Shown piece by piece: positions 22,984 to 34,536 of a stretch of 64,000 nt of DNA. Below the pieces are notes generated by a model that ran no database searches, was not told where the DNA came from, and saw nothing but the letters and a program-made list of their open reading frames with translations. The first letter of the stretch is position 1; every line of letters starts with the position of its first letter. The stretch is from Erythroxylum novogranatense (Eukaryota; Streptophyta; Magnoliopsida; Malpighiales; Erythroxylaceae). A program made the translations under genes and the position numbers. The DNA lies in NCBI GenBank assembly GCA_029891385.1, contig CM057233.1, positions 33,834,540-33,898,539 on the forward strand. The letters are read 5' to 3'.

Positions 22984-23110
22984 TTCTTCGAAAATGTGTT
23001 GGTTACAACTTCTTCGATTGGAAGCACTTATCTATCATGGAGTAGAGTAATGCGAATTGCTTTAGGAGTAGAATTCAAGCTTAGATTTAGTGATGGAAAA
23101 TGCAAAAGAC

Positions 23111-24746
23111 TGTTGGGATATCATGATAAAAGTAGATCGTGTAAATCATGCAATATGGGAAATATGGGATAAACCTTTTTTCTTTATTTGTTGCTTGTGA
23201 GTTGGTCAATCTAATTGTTTAATGGGTCATATTACCCATTAGTCGTTAGTGGAGTACTTTTAATATTTAGAATTTCATGTAGTTAGGATTAAGGTAGTTA
23301 CTATAGACTTTGTATTTAAATGTTTCAATTATCAATGTTAGTGGGTGGAATTTTTTAGCGTCAACTTAAGTTACCGGTTTATTCTCACCAAAAGTAGAAT
23401 TTTTTGCATATTTGCTTTTCTATTTTCATTTGTTCTAGCAAGTTTTAAATGGGACCTATCAATTGGTATCAGAGCCATGTCGACGAACAAAGAACGAATC
23501 GAGAATTTTGAAGCAAGTCTAGGCAATTTGCAAGATGGAATGAGTCGAATGGAGCAAATTCTTGCCAATAAACTTCACTCAATGGAAAAGCCATTACTCG
23601 GTTATCTGATGTAGTCCTTTCTCAAAGGGAAGGATCTGCTAGCAATTTCCATGGTCGACCCATAAACATCCAAGAAAGAATCAAAATGGTTGTAGAGGAA
23701 GGACGCCATATGTTCTCTTTTAAACTCGCAAGGCTTAAATTCTCCAGATTTGCTGGCAGCGACCCCACTGAATGGCTTAGTCGTGTAGAGCGATTTTTTG
23801 AATATCAAGAAACTCCAAACTTGCAAAAAGTTCCTTTAGCCTCCTTCCACCTTGAAAGTGAGGTAAACCAATGGTGGCAATGGTTTCGTAAGACATACAT
23901 CTACAAGGGGCAACAGGTGACATGGAAAAATTTTCAGTCAAAACTTTGGACTAGGTTCGGGAAAATGGAATGTGAAGATTTTGACGAGACACTTTCTAAA
24001 ATCCAACAAACAGGAACCTTGCAGGATTATCAAAGAGAATTTGAATGATTGGGCAACCAAGTTCAGGGATGAACTCAAAAGGGACTAATAGGAACATTTA
24101 TGGGAGGGTTATTACTTGAAATTGCAGATCGCATACATATGTTCAAGCCCAAAACATTGAAGGAGGCCATAAGTTTGATGCAAATGAGAGACGAGCAATT
24201 AATTGGGAACAAAATTTAGTTCAACCTCCACAGTATTGCTTACAGCAAAGCAATTATCCTAGGATGAAATATAGAAGAGGCATGCACAAGGGCTTGGCTT
24301 CTATGGTAATGAAAAATTTACACCTGGACACAAGTGCAAGGGTATCAATTGCTCTTGTTGGAAGGAGACAATGCAAACAATGAAGAGGATATCGTTGAAA
24401 AGCATGAAAGTCAAGCTACAATTAACTCCAACCTTAAGGACAAGGTTGCAGTGACAAAGGAGGGCAATGTTGAGATTTCACGATACAAGTAGATCGTGTA
24501 AATCATGCCATATAGGAAACGTGGGATAGACCTTTTTTCTTCAATTTGTTGCTTGTGATTCGGTCAATCTAGTTGTTTACTGGATCATGTTCCTCGTTAG
24601 CCATTAGTGGAGTACATTTAGTATTTAGAATTCCTTGTAGTGGAGTACATGTTCCTCGCCAAAAGTAGAATTTTTTGCATATTTGTTTATGTATATTTGC
24701 TTTTCTCTTTTCATTTGTTCTAGTAGGTTTTGACTGGGACCTATCA
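23111..24746 (+). mobile_element. Small gag-only Ty3/gypsy-like LTR element
   Basis: 5' LTR 23111-23461 (TGTTGG...CTATCA, 351 bp), tRNA-iMet PBS 23464-23475 (exact TGGTATCAGAGC), about 1 kb internal region, polypurine tract about 24455-24467 (caaaggagggcaa), 3' LTR 24468-24746 (279 bp, with an internal loss of about 100 bp replaced by a short duplicated phrase). It is flanked by AAGAC at 23106-23110 and 24747-24751, a perfect 5-bp target duplication. Only gag text is present inside. Confidence 0.88.
23477..24230 (+). pseudogene. gag pseudogene of the small gypsy-like element
   Basis: Starts at ATG 23477 (MSTNKERIENFEASLGNLQD), immediately after the PBS. A frameshift near 23589 moves the reading to the frame of 23686-24048, which reads FSRFAGSDPTEWLSRVERFF, a typical retrotransposon-gag core. 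Stops at 24046 and after follow, then a final block with MQMRDEQL near 24178. No zinc knuckle, protease or RT is seen. Confidence 0.75.
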
Positions 24747-25540
24747 AAGACTAGAGGAAAATTCACCCTATTTTGATCAATGGTGCAGAGTTGATTATAT
24801 GGTAACTTCCTACATCTTAGTTTCTATCTCACAAGAAATTGTTGAGGCATTTTTATACACAGCATCTGCTTACGAATTGTGGAGAGAATTAAACGAGAGG
24901 TATGGAGAATGTAACATGCCACTTCTCTATTAAATTAAAAGGGAAATCTCTTTGTTAGCGGAATATGTCTATTTTGAAATACCTTAAGAAATTGAAAAGG
25001 TTATGGGATGAAATGGCTCGTCTTACACCAATTCCACATTGTAATTGTGGTGTTGCAAAATTAATGGCAGAACTCAAAAGTAAATGACAAATTGATGTAG
25101 TTTTTAATCTAGCTTAGTGATGTTTATGACACAGTTTGAAATCAGATCCTTATTATAAATCCATTTCCAAATGAATAATACGAGTAGAAAATTTGAGGGA
25201 GGTTCATGTGAGTATTTCAGAAATCATAGAAGCTGCCATGCTATATAAGAATCAAGAAACTCAAAGTATCAAAGGTGGAAACAAAAGCAACCTGAGGAAA
25301 TAGGTTAACAAGGATAATCTATTTTGATTTTGCAAATTGTCAAGGAACACAAAGGGATACATGTTTCAAGATTTATGGTTACCCGAATTTGTATAAGAGG
25401 GCAGAGGATAAGAAAGGAAAAGGCAGTGCAAAATCATTTACAAATTTGTTTAAAACACCTTTTAAAAATGAAGCTGAGCATAGTCAAAATGGCAACTAGA
25501 TATATGATGTAGCTACATTTAGTCAACAAGGGATTTAAAG

Positions 25541-27476
25541 TGTTGGGTAAATCATCACAACCACAACAAGAAAATAGCAAGAGAAATAAAGTGCAAAAAT
25601 TTAAATCGATGCACAAGCAATTTACATGAAAATACCCTCTCAACTAAAAGAAATTGTCGAGTTGTTGAAGCCCCCAAAATAATTTTGATCCTCCAAACTT
25701 CTTGGAGTACTCATGGAACCAGGTCGAATCCTAAGAGAATTAAACAAAAGCTTCTTAATTTCAATTAATAAAATCAAGAGGAGGTTTTTGATTAAGTAAT
25801 TGATTAACTAAAATTAATATTAAACCAAAATAAATTAGATAAATATAAAATGAGAAAGTCAAGATTACCAAACTCTGATTTAAGAGAAATATCTCATCTA
25901 ATTATAACATTGATCATTGGTTTAAAAAGACTATTTTCACAATTCAAGCAGTAAGTTCGAAACATATTAGGACATTCGTAATATGTCTCAAAATTTTCAA
26001 AATTAATTGGTTAAAATTTGGCATCCAAACCAAAACTTATCATCCATTGACATGTATGATAGCACTCCATATAAACAAATGATAACAATAAGCTTAGTGA
26101 TAAAGACTAACTTAAGTTAAATAGTCGAGATAGTTGCAATTATTCTACTTAGTTTTCTCATTCATCATAAGTTAATATGTAAATTCATAAATAACATATT
26201 TGTTACTTGTACCAATCCTTCATGACAATTACGGATCATTGAATTTATGAATAGCAATAGAATAATCAACATTAAATTAAATTGTCAAATTAATCAATAT
26301 TAATCATTCATGAAATATGAGAACTCCAAACAATAAATATTTGAATTAAAACATGAATAAAAGTTTGGAACACAAAATTACTACTACCATATCGAATCCC
26401 CTTGAATCAGAATAAGTGAGTTTAGTTACACATGATTTGTACTCCGATAACAAAAGTAGAAGAAAGATAAAAAAAAAATGTGAAAAATGTAAGAAGAGAG
26501 AACCTCTTTCTGTTGTGAGGATCATCCCTTTTATAGGTTTTTTGATCTATTCTTAATCTAATTCTGATTTGTAAATACATCTATATAAAATAAATTCAAA
26601 TTCCTACATGATAAGGATAGGAGGAAGTTTCCCAGTTAAACCCTAATGCTTCAAGTGATCAGTCTTATTCACTGTAGCAATCTCTTCATTTTATCCAAAT
26701 TTTGTAATTATCAACAATAATGTCCCAATTTGATGCAATCTCCACTTTTCATCTCCTAACATAAAACAAACATTAATTTTAATATTTAAACACCAAAATA
26801 AATTCAAAACAAAGTAGATAATGTCAAATAATATATCAAAATAACATATTATTAAGAAAAACCATGGTTCGGATCTCCAAGAACTAAAATCAATCCATTA
26901 TAATAATCAAGAGTACAATCGACAACTAATAACAATAACTTAACAGCAAGTACAATTATCTCTAGGTTCAAGTATAAATTGGAAGCTCTAATCAATTTAG
27001 TATTCTCTACAAACCCAAGAGATACCATCATCGAATACCTGTCGATGACGATCACTTCCTCTTGATTATCTCACCAAATAGTTGTCTTCCTACACACCAA
27101 AACAATGGAGTAGAACTCTCTTTTCTTCTATTTTGTTATGGTTTTTACAACAACACACATCACAAGAAAAAAGGGTAAGTCTTTTTATCTCATCATAAAT
27201 TTGCTTCTCCAATAAGCCAACAAAACAACCACCTTACTCACCAAGCAGTGAAGCATCAGCCTCTTCCACCCATAGGCTAAAAAAAACTCTTCATTTAGTG
27301 GGCCACCACTTGCAATTAAAATAATGCACACCCTTGCAATATTTCACTAAAAACAGTTTCGGTGTTTTATCCCCTTTTATTTACTTTTTCTGTTTTCTTA
27401 GTTTCATTTTATTTCAAACAATAATTAAAATAAAACTCGCATAACTAGTATTTAGGATTTGGGGAGATACTCAACA
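25541..27476 (-). repeat. LTR A (3' LTR on the minus strand) with insertion
   Basis: 25541-25653 and 26854-27476 together align with LTR B (28852-29588). The middle, 25654-26853, has no counterpart. Confidence 0.8.
25654..26853. mobile_element. Unclassified 1.2 kb AT-rich insertion in LTR A
   Basis: The 1200-bp block interrupts the LTR and is flanked by AAGAAA at 25648-25653 and 26854-26859, a likely 6-bp target duplication. No coding text, clear TIR or TG/CA ends are visible. Phrases such as tcttggagtactcatggaac and aaccaggtcgaatcc look like parts of an LTR or UTR, but I cannot name the family. Confidence 0.6.
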
Positions 27477-28851
27477 TATTCCTCCCTCAACCTAAATCAC
27501 GAACACCTCCACCTCATCTGAGAATCGCACCTTCTTCTATACATCCCTGTCTCTTTGGATGCAATGACTCCCCATATAGCAAATGTTGTTATCAGCTTTC
27601 CTCCCTTGTCTCACCAAGCGAGCACCACAGTACACTTTGCACCACCTCTCACTACCAACATATCTATGCTCTTACTTTGTCAATTCAACCAAGGAAATAA
27701 AATTAGCATGAACACTTGGCACACACCTCAAATTGTAGATGGTTCAAGTCATACTATCATCAAGCTTCATCCTCACGATCCCCATACCTTGTACCTTCAA
27801 ATTTTGATCACCCACTATATTGATATGGCCATACTCCCCATCTTGGTGCAAAGTATCAAACAAGGTTTGGTCTCTGCAAACATGAATCGTCATATCCAAA
27901 TCCAACACCCAACTTTCTTGTCCCTCCTTCACCTCACCATGAGTAGCCAAGAACAAATCATTATTACCATCAACTATGACCACATTAGAGGAATCACCAT
28001 CATTATCTACTTTAGTCTTGCCTTTATTCTCTTAAATCAATCGGAGACACTTTAAGTCCTCCACCATCTTCGGATAGTGGCTTTAGATGTAGCCCTTCTC
28101 CTTACAATAGTAGCACTTCAAGTTACTAAAGTCTTTCGCATATGATTTCGATCTACTCCTTAGGCCACCTCCCCTTCTCTCTTGATTCCTTCCTCTTTCA
28201 AACTCCCTCGCAACTAGTACTCGATCACCATTACCTAAAGAACCTCAATCAACAGGTGTCATCATCCTTTCGTTCTCCCTCAATACTTATATAGCTTCAT
28301 CTAGTGTAATCTTCTCCCTACTAATAAGAAGCATTGTGATAATGGGTCAGTAGGACTTGGGTAGTAAAGCCAACAACAAGAGAGCTTGTTCTTGATCGGT
28401 GATCTTCTCATCTGCATTTTTCAACTGGGCCAATAGTTGGTTGAAAAAATTAATGTGGTCCTACAAGGTTGTGTACTCCTCCATCCTCAACTGGTACAAC
28501 TCCCATCTCAAGCGCAAGTTGTAACTTAACGATTTGGAGGGATACACACTTTGGAGTTATAACTAGCTGAATCGTACTAACCACCTTCTTCTTCATCCAT
28601 GCCTACTTGGCATCATTTAAACTTGTCGACTTGTCTGCCTCCAAAGCGCACTTGAATCTTGTTGTACTAACAAGCCCTCAATAGTACTCATCCACACTTA
28701 AAAGTTCATTTTTTTTCCATCAAACAAAGGAACGTGAAATTTCGAAGTACTATTTTCATCTATGCTCTTCTCACACTAATTCCTCCATAAATCAAACAAG
28801 CAATAATTTTCCCTACACAAAGATCCTCCAGCCACAACTTTGATAACACTT
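27477..28851 (-). pseudogene. copia gag / protease-start pseudogene
   Basis: On the minus strand the text includes FVNQLLAQLKNADEKITDQE with ALLLLALLPKSY (about 28450-28340, UBN2-type gag), a CCHC-like knuckle (LKCYYCKEKGYI, then H at about 28115-28080) and ESWVLDLDMTIHVC, followed by GDQNLKVQGMGIVRMK (27900-27760), the pre-protease region. The usual D-S-G region reads D-L-D. Stops are frequent. The plus-strand ORF at 27555-28055 is an antisense shadow. Confidence 0.75.
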
Positions 28852-29588
28852 TGTTAGGGAAAATTACCACAACCATAATAACAATAATAACAAGGGAAAT
28901 AAAGTGCAAGAAGCTAAATCAATGCACAAGTAATTTATATGGAAAACCCCTCTTAACTAGGGAAAAAACCATAGTCTGGATCTTTACAGACTAAAATCAA
29001 TCCACTATAATAATCAAGAGTACAATCAACAACCAATAACAATATTCTTAGCGACAAGTACAATTATATATAGATTCGAGCACAAATTGAAAACCCTAAT
29101 CAATTTAGTACTCACTACAAACCCAAGAGATACCAATACCGAATACTTGTCGATGATGATCCACTTCCTCCTAATTATGTCACCAAACAGCTGCCATCTC
29201 ATACGCAAAAAAAATAAAGTAAACCTCTCTTTTTCTCCTCCTTTGTTCTAGTTTTTACAGTAACACATATAACAAGAAAAAAAGGGTAAAGCCTTTTTAT
29301 GTCATCATAAATTTGCTTCTCTAATAGGCCAACAAAACAACCGCCTTACTCACCAAGCAATGAAGCACTAGTCCTTCCACCCGTGGGACAAAAAAAGTCT
29401 TCACTTAGTGGGCTACCATTTGCAAGTAAAATAAATCACATCCTCCCTTGAAATTTATCGAAAACAATTTCAGTGTTTTACCCCCTTTTTATTTTCTTTT
29501 CCTCTTTTCTTAGTTCCATTTTATTTCAATCAACAAATGAAATAAAACTTACATAACTAGTTTTTGGGATTTAGGGAGATACATAACA
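28852..29588 (-). repeat. LTR B (5' LTR on the minus strand), 737 bp
   Basis: Plus-strand ends TGTTAGGGAAAATT...GATACATAACA. It matches LTR A throughout apart from that LTR's 1.2 kb insertion. Confidence 0.8.
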
Positions 29589-30015
29589 TAAAGCTATTTT
29601 AAAGGGAAATGTATGATGGATGGAAACAACATGGTGAATTTTTCTCATTTTCATGATTTCATAGGTATTATTTTGAACCATTGCTTCATTTCACTTAATT
29701 TTATTGAGCATGGCTCTTGGATAATAGATACTAAGGCTTCAAATCACATATGCACCATACTTCAAATGTTTGATAGACTTAAGTCTATAAAATAATATTA
29801 TGTTAAATTAGTTTATTATATAAAAATTATTACTTTAAGCCCTCATCTTACTTGAATTATGCATTACATGTGCCATTTTTCAAATATAACTTCCTTTCTT
29901 TGAATAAACTTGCTTTTCCAACTAATATTTAAGTTTGTTTTTTATCCAAAATTTTGCATTTTGCAGGACCTACAAATTAGCAATATTCTAGCTATAGTAA
30001 AGGTGATAGCAAAAC
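29589..30015 (+). pseudogene. Pre-protease/protease fragment of the host copia element
   Basis: Reads HGSWIIDTKASNHICTI (29720-29775), the plant copia protease signature (SWIIDTGAS.H), with G changed to K at the active-site loop. Further text includes a LLS-NKLAFPTNI-like block (about 29880-29930) and FAGPTN / LQDLQISNILA (about 29955). Text fades after about 30015. Confidence 0.7.
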
Positions 30016-31222
30016 TCCTTCAACAAACTATTGAGCATTTGTAAGGTTCTAATCATACATCTCATACATAATATATATCAAATATACGCAGCGGAAAATA
30101 AAACGGAACCTCAAAAAATATACCTACTCATGCATATAGATATAGAAAACAAAAATATGAAATGTAAGAAGTTTACATACCTTTCTAATGATCTCCTTCT
30201 TTCTTTAATCTTCTCCATGTTGGGTTATCGTAAACCGCAACGATCAATGTAAATCATCTCTAATGAAAGTCCACTTTTGCATTTGTTTCGTATTCTAGAT
30301 GTGTTAATACAAATGTGATATTTTCGATTATGTTAATCTCTTTGCTTGTTTTAAGCTCGTATATAATGTTTATCTAATTATAATGATTACTTATGATTAT
30401 TTTTATATATAGCTAATTTCATATCTTGAACATAAACATGCCCATCGATCTTAATTACAGGGATAGGACTGAGTAGCCAATAACATTATGTGAAATTCAA
30501 TGAAGGAACAATTTAGCAACTTTTTTTCTAATTATATTATTTTAATTAAGTCCCACAACTTAAATTGAGCTGTTAAACAAATACTAAAATGTTATCATTA
30601 TTTACACTTGAAGTTATAAAATTATCTATACTCAAAGTTTGTAACCTTATTTCTTATATAAAAGTAAAACATTAATATTTTTAATCAGTCTTATAAATGT
30701 CATAAATTAAAAAATACAATTAAAATCATCTCATAGTTTTTATCATTTCAAACTGGAGTTGTTAATGATAGAAAATGAATTTTAACGTTAATCAATAGTA
30801 CAAAATTATAATTTAAATTATATAAAATTTATTTATTTCGATTAAATCCTAGCATACTTATGTGAAAATTAATCAAATGAGATATACTTAATAATCTACT
30901 ATTTAATTAGCCTTTGCTCTGATAGGACTTAGATAAATTAAAATTCAACTGAAAAAATAAGAGGGATAAGATTGGAATGGAAAAATATGGAAAGGTTTAA
31001 GATTTGTTAAGTAGTTGTCCTTTCAATGTATCGACCACCTATACATTAAAAAAAAGGTTACTCATACGAACCTACTCGTAGATGTTACACCTTTATTATC
31101 TCTTTTATAAATTGAGTTAATTTAATCTATGCAAACATTATGTAATCTCTAGAGCATCATAATTTAATATCTCAGATCTATAGAAATCGAGTTTTAAATA
31201 CCTCAGATCCATCATTTAGACA
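30016..31222. other. AT-rich intergenic stretch
   Basis: No gene, terminal repeat or conserved motif that I can support. The small ORF at 30031-30252 has no recognisable feature. Confidence 0.5.
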
Positions 31223-32191
31223 GATGGTAATATTGATGATGATATATTACATCGTATTAGATCTAGATGGTCTAAATGACGGAGAGCATCAGGTGTTTTA
31301 CACGATAAAAAGATCCTTGTAAAACTCAAAGGAAAGTCTTATAGAATGGTGATTTAGCCAACCACGTTATATAGGGCAGAGTTGTTGGTAGCAGAAATCT
31401 CTATGTTGAGGTGGATGTGTGACATTACCATAAGAGATAGGCTACGGAATCAGGTAATGAGAGATAGACTACAAGTGGCTAGTATTGCCGAGAAGTTGAG
31501 AGAGAAAAAGGTTTAGGTGGTTTGGGCATGTATGCAGGATGTCCTCTGACGCTCCAGTACGACACTGTGAGTTAATAAACCTTAGTGGATACAAGAGGAG
31601 GAAAGGAAGACCATACAATACCTAGAGGGAAGTGATCAAAAAAGATATGTCAGAATTAGCCCTTATTGAGGCAATTGCTAGAATTATGAAAGTCTGGCGT
31701 GATAGGATAAGAGTAAACGACACCCTTTAGAGTCCTCGTGTCTTGTACTTATCGCATAGGAAGTATAACCAAATGTTCGTTATACCTTTGCAAGTGATAA
31801 GTCTTTGGTCAAGGCTTCAGGTCAAGTGTAGTTTTTCCCGCGATGGATGCCTAAAATCGTAGGATTGTCGTTTCCTCAAGGTCGCTCAGTGAAGACCCCT
31901 AGTGCGACTAGCGATAAAAAAGTCGATCTTTATAAGGTGTAAGGTACTAGCAGATCGAGTCAACCATCAAGTTGTCCTTATTTGTCTTGTATTGTAATTC
32001 TATTTACTTAAATATTCTGCATGCCATTTTTTGTTTACCTGCATCACTATTTTTCTGTCACATTTGCATGTGGATTTACTGAAAACAGTCTCTCTACTAT
32101 GTGAAGGTAAGGTCGCATTCTATCAGACCTTCCCAGACCCCGCTTCGCTGCGGGACTTCGGACTGGGTGTAATGATGATGATGATGATGAC
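31223..32191 (+). mobile_element. RTE-type LINE, 5'-truncated 3' end
   Basis: From 31223 the frame reads DGNIDDDILHRIRSRWSK, then RRASGVLHDKKIL. Next come a YGAE-like block near 31370, the WFGH-like motif near 31520 and a GRP-rich block near 31600. This order is typical of the C-terminal end of plant RTE polyproteins. Coding similarity stops near 31730. The 3' UTR ends with 'ggtaaggtcgcattc', 'agaccccgcttcgctgcggg', 'actgggtgtaatg' and an (ATG)n tail at 32172-32190, the hallmark RTE terminus. Stops are present. Confidence 0.8.
32172..32190. repeat. (ATG)n tail of the RTE LINE
   Basis: Six ATG repeats ending the RTE 3' UTR. Confidence 0.85.
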
Positions 32192-32639
32192 GACCTTCAA
32201 GATTCTAGGATACGACATCTTCTCATCTTAACAGTAAGCCACATTTGTGTCCATATTTTCACTTGAAGCTTCAATTTCCTTGACTTTGACTAAATCTTTA
32301 CCAAATCCTTGATTTTGCACCTAAAAGATAATCATGAAATTAATACCCCAAAATTAAGTACAAAATCAATTAAAAATGGGAAAGAAATTATGTCAAAAAT
32401 AATGAAAAATATAGCTTTATCAGATTACTTGAAATAAATTCAAGAACATTATATATGTCATGTACTTATCAGTCTTAATCTTACTCTCAGTGATCTATTT
32501 CATCTTTTTAAATTGTGCAATACACAAATGCATTACTTTCAAGTTCTCTTAAAATGCGGAAGGTTTTACTTGATAATTTTTTGGACTTAACCATAAAATC
32601 ATTGTCCAATACTAGTTAGTAGAATCAAATAAAAAGTAT
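32192..32639. other. Non-coding stretch between the LINE and the hAT remnant
   Basis: AT-rich. The portion from about 32450 may belong to the hAT element, but no motif is clear. Confidence 0.4.
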
Positions 32640-33570
32640 TAAAGCTATTAGATTTCAAGTTCCTCAAATAAGATGGGCTTTGGTGGAATTATCTATATCT
32701 TGTAATGATGCCAAGCCAAAGAGTGAAGTGGAAAGTTTGGTTAATATATTTGACAGTTTTGCGTTTATACTTGGTATGGTTATTTGGTATGATATTTTAT
32801 TTTCTATTAACATAATGAGTAAAAAGTTACAGTCTAAATCTATATGCTTCGACATTATTGTAGACCAATTAGGAGATGTGATGGTACCTTTTGAGAAATA
32901 TAGAAATGAAGGATTTGTCTTCTGTATGAATATTGTTGAAAGCCTTGCATATGAGATGAATGTAAGGCTTACACTTCCAACTAGAAGTTGTATTATTAGG
33001 GAAAGACAATTTGACAAAAATGATCATGATGGAAAATATAATCAGTTGAGCAGTCCTTTAAAGTTAGTTACTTTTTAGTTGTTATTGATATGGCAATTGT
33101 TTAATTGAAGAATAAATTAGAGCAATTATTGACATTTGAAAGTATTTTTGGATTTGATTTAAAGAAGCTGAGGCCTTCAGATGATAATAAACTAAAAAAA
33201 TATTGCACCAATTTTACGATTATTTTTCTCATAATAATGCATTCAATGTAGATTTAGATTATCTTTTTGAATTAAATGTATTACAAATAACTTTAAATAA
33301 ATGTTAGCAGTTGAAATTATTGAATTTGTTAAAATTATAGATTGTTATCCAAATATTTTAATTACTTATTGAATTTTATTGATTGTACTTATGACTATAA
33401 CATCGATTGAGAGAACATTTTCAAAGTTAAAATTATCAATAACCTACTTTAGGTCAACAATGTCACAAAAAAGGTTAAATGATTTGGTTATTTTATATAT
33501 CGAGAAGGATATGCTAGATAATATTAACTTTTATATTATTATAGATAATTTTGCATCTAGAGATACGTAG
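32640..33570 (+). pseudogene. hAT-superfamily transposase remnant (ZMYM1/TTF-type)
   Basis: 32645-33078 reads IRFQVPQIRWALVELSIS, then KSEVESLVNIF, LGMVIWYDILFSIN and SKKLQSKSI, matching the DUF4371-to-dimerisation linker of plant TTF-type zinc-finger hAT proteins. 33379-33570 reads TSIERTFSKLKLSITYFRST, then MSQKRLNDLVILYIEKDM, the hAT C-terminal dimerisation domain. The first motif is usually A-E-R-S-F-S-K-L; here I-E-R-T-F. The N-terminal zinc finger and RNase H-like core are absent and frames shift between the two blocks. I found no TIRs. Confidence 0.75.
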
Positions 33571-34536
33571 AGACTTTGGTATTTTCTAATATGAAGTTGT
33601 TGTTATATTATTGTTGTTGTTGTTTTTAGTGATTTTGTTGCTGCTAATATTTGCAAGATATTGTTAGCTACTATTATGATTATTTAGCTTTATTATTTTC
33701 TCAAGTATGTGGGTTGATGACTTTGTGACCAATGTATAGATATTAAATTTTGATAATTAAAATATGCTTTTGAAGTTTACATATTTATATATTACCGATT
33801 AATTAGAACCCTTCTTTTTACTTTATTATGGGCCTATAAAACGTTATGAACAACCCTTATATGTAAAATTAATGGAAGCACAAGGTTTTATTTGAACAAA
33901 AATGGTGTTAGATTTTGAAATTGAGAGTTGTGATTAGGGCCTCAGGTTTTCAATTTAAAGAGACTTTGTTAAATAATAATTTTTAATATATCATTAAAAA
34001 TTAAGACGAACTCCACCTCGACATGTTATAAGCTCACACATTATAATTATAGCGCCACATATACAAGGAATCGAGTTACACAACAATTTGTTGATGTGAG
34101 GAGCCTATCAAGTATCAATAGATAAAATACCGGTATGGGTTCACGACTTCTTTTAAAAATACTCGCTATATATTTATATCATGCGGCTTAAGCTTTGCAA
34201 ACCAATGCGAGTGTAGAAAGCTTCTTACCTGCAACACCGTAGAGTTCCCATCCCCTGACAGACACAGTTGCAACGCAAGTATGGAAATATAAAGTATCAC
34301 AAGTAATCTTTATTTAGTAGTAATAGCCAAGAAATTTAAGGATTATGACAATAATGAATGACCAAAAACCGAGATTCCCTCTTATTATTAGCAGACTATG
34401 TAACGTTTCATTCAAATTTTTGGAACAATCCAAGATTCTTCTTGTGATATTAGCAGCAGAAATGTATCCCAAACAAAAACCTGGAGAAAAGGGAGAGGTG
34501 AAACCCCAGCTGCAGTTTCACGAATGGAAGAACTGC
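33571..34536. other. Spacer and 3' flank of GT14 paralogue 2
   Basis: AT-rich with a TTG-repeat patch (about 33600-33630). It should include the 3' UTR of the minus-strand gene ending at 34537. The ORF at 34345-34572 is not supported. Confidence 0.5.

Larger units (their letters stand above)
22984..25540 (+). pseudogene. copia gag of the host element, interrupted and decayed
   Basis: 22984-23110 reads LVTTSSIGSTYLSWSRVMRI and FSDGKCKR, the N-terminal gag pattern of plant copia elements. After the 23111-24746 insertion the same frame resumes as RLEENSPYFDQWCRVDYMV and AYELWRELNERYGECNM. Further on, stop-ridden text (LKRLWDEMARLTPIPHCNCG at about 24995; a CFKIYGYPNLYKR-like block near 25365) matches UBN2-type gag. 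The piece upstream at 14707-14780 (ASSSRSRGGRTEEVLNTK, start codon altered to GTG) is its likely beginning. Confidence 0.7.
25541..29588 (-). mobile_element. Minus-strand copia element (gag plus start of protease), inserted in the host copia
   Basis: LTR-like ends (TGTTRGG...AACA on the plus strand) at 25541-27476 and 28852-29588 flank a 1.38 kb internal region. TAAAG occurs at 25536-25540 and 29589-29593, a perfect 5-bp target duplication. On the minus strand the internal region starts with a degenerate iMet-type PBS (tgttatcaaag, about 28846-28836) and ends with a purine-rich tract before 27477. RT and integrase are absent, so it is a deletion derivative. The left LTR is split by a 1.2 kb insertion. 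Confidence 0.85.
14337..30015 (+). mobile_element. Host copia-type (Ty1) LTR retrotransposon, split by later insertions
   Basis: Collinear pieces on the plus strand are 5' LTR 14337-14648, PBS 14653-14664, start of gag 14707-14780, gag 22984-23110 and 24752-25540, and the pre-protease/protease region 29589 to about 30015. The gaps are filled by a gag-protease LTR element, a small gypsy-like element and a minus-strand copia element. Two of these carry perfect 5-bp target duplications, and the copia reading text resumes across them. No RT, integrase or 3' LTR is visible after 30015, so the right part is lost. Many stops are present. Confidence 0.75.

Noticed and set aside
22966..23172. 68-codon ORF as a possible gene
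   Set aside because: It is chimeric, running from the truncated LTR through copia gag into the LTR of the small gypsy-like element.
27555..28055. Plus-strand ORF of 166 codons
   Set aside because: The minus strand carries copia zinc-knuckle and pre-protease text over the same bases; the plus reading has no family features.
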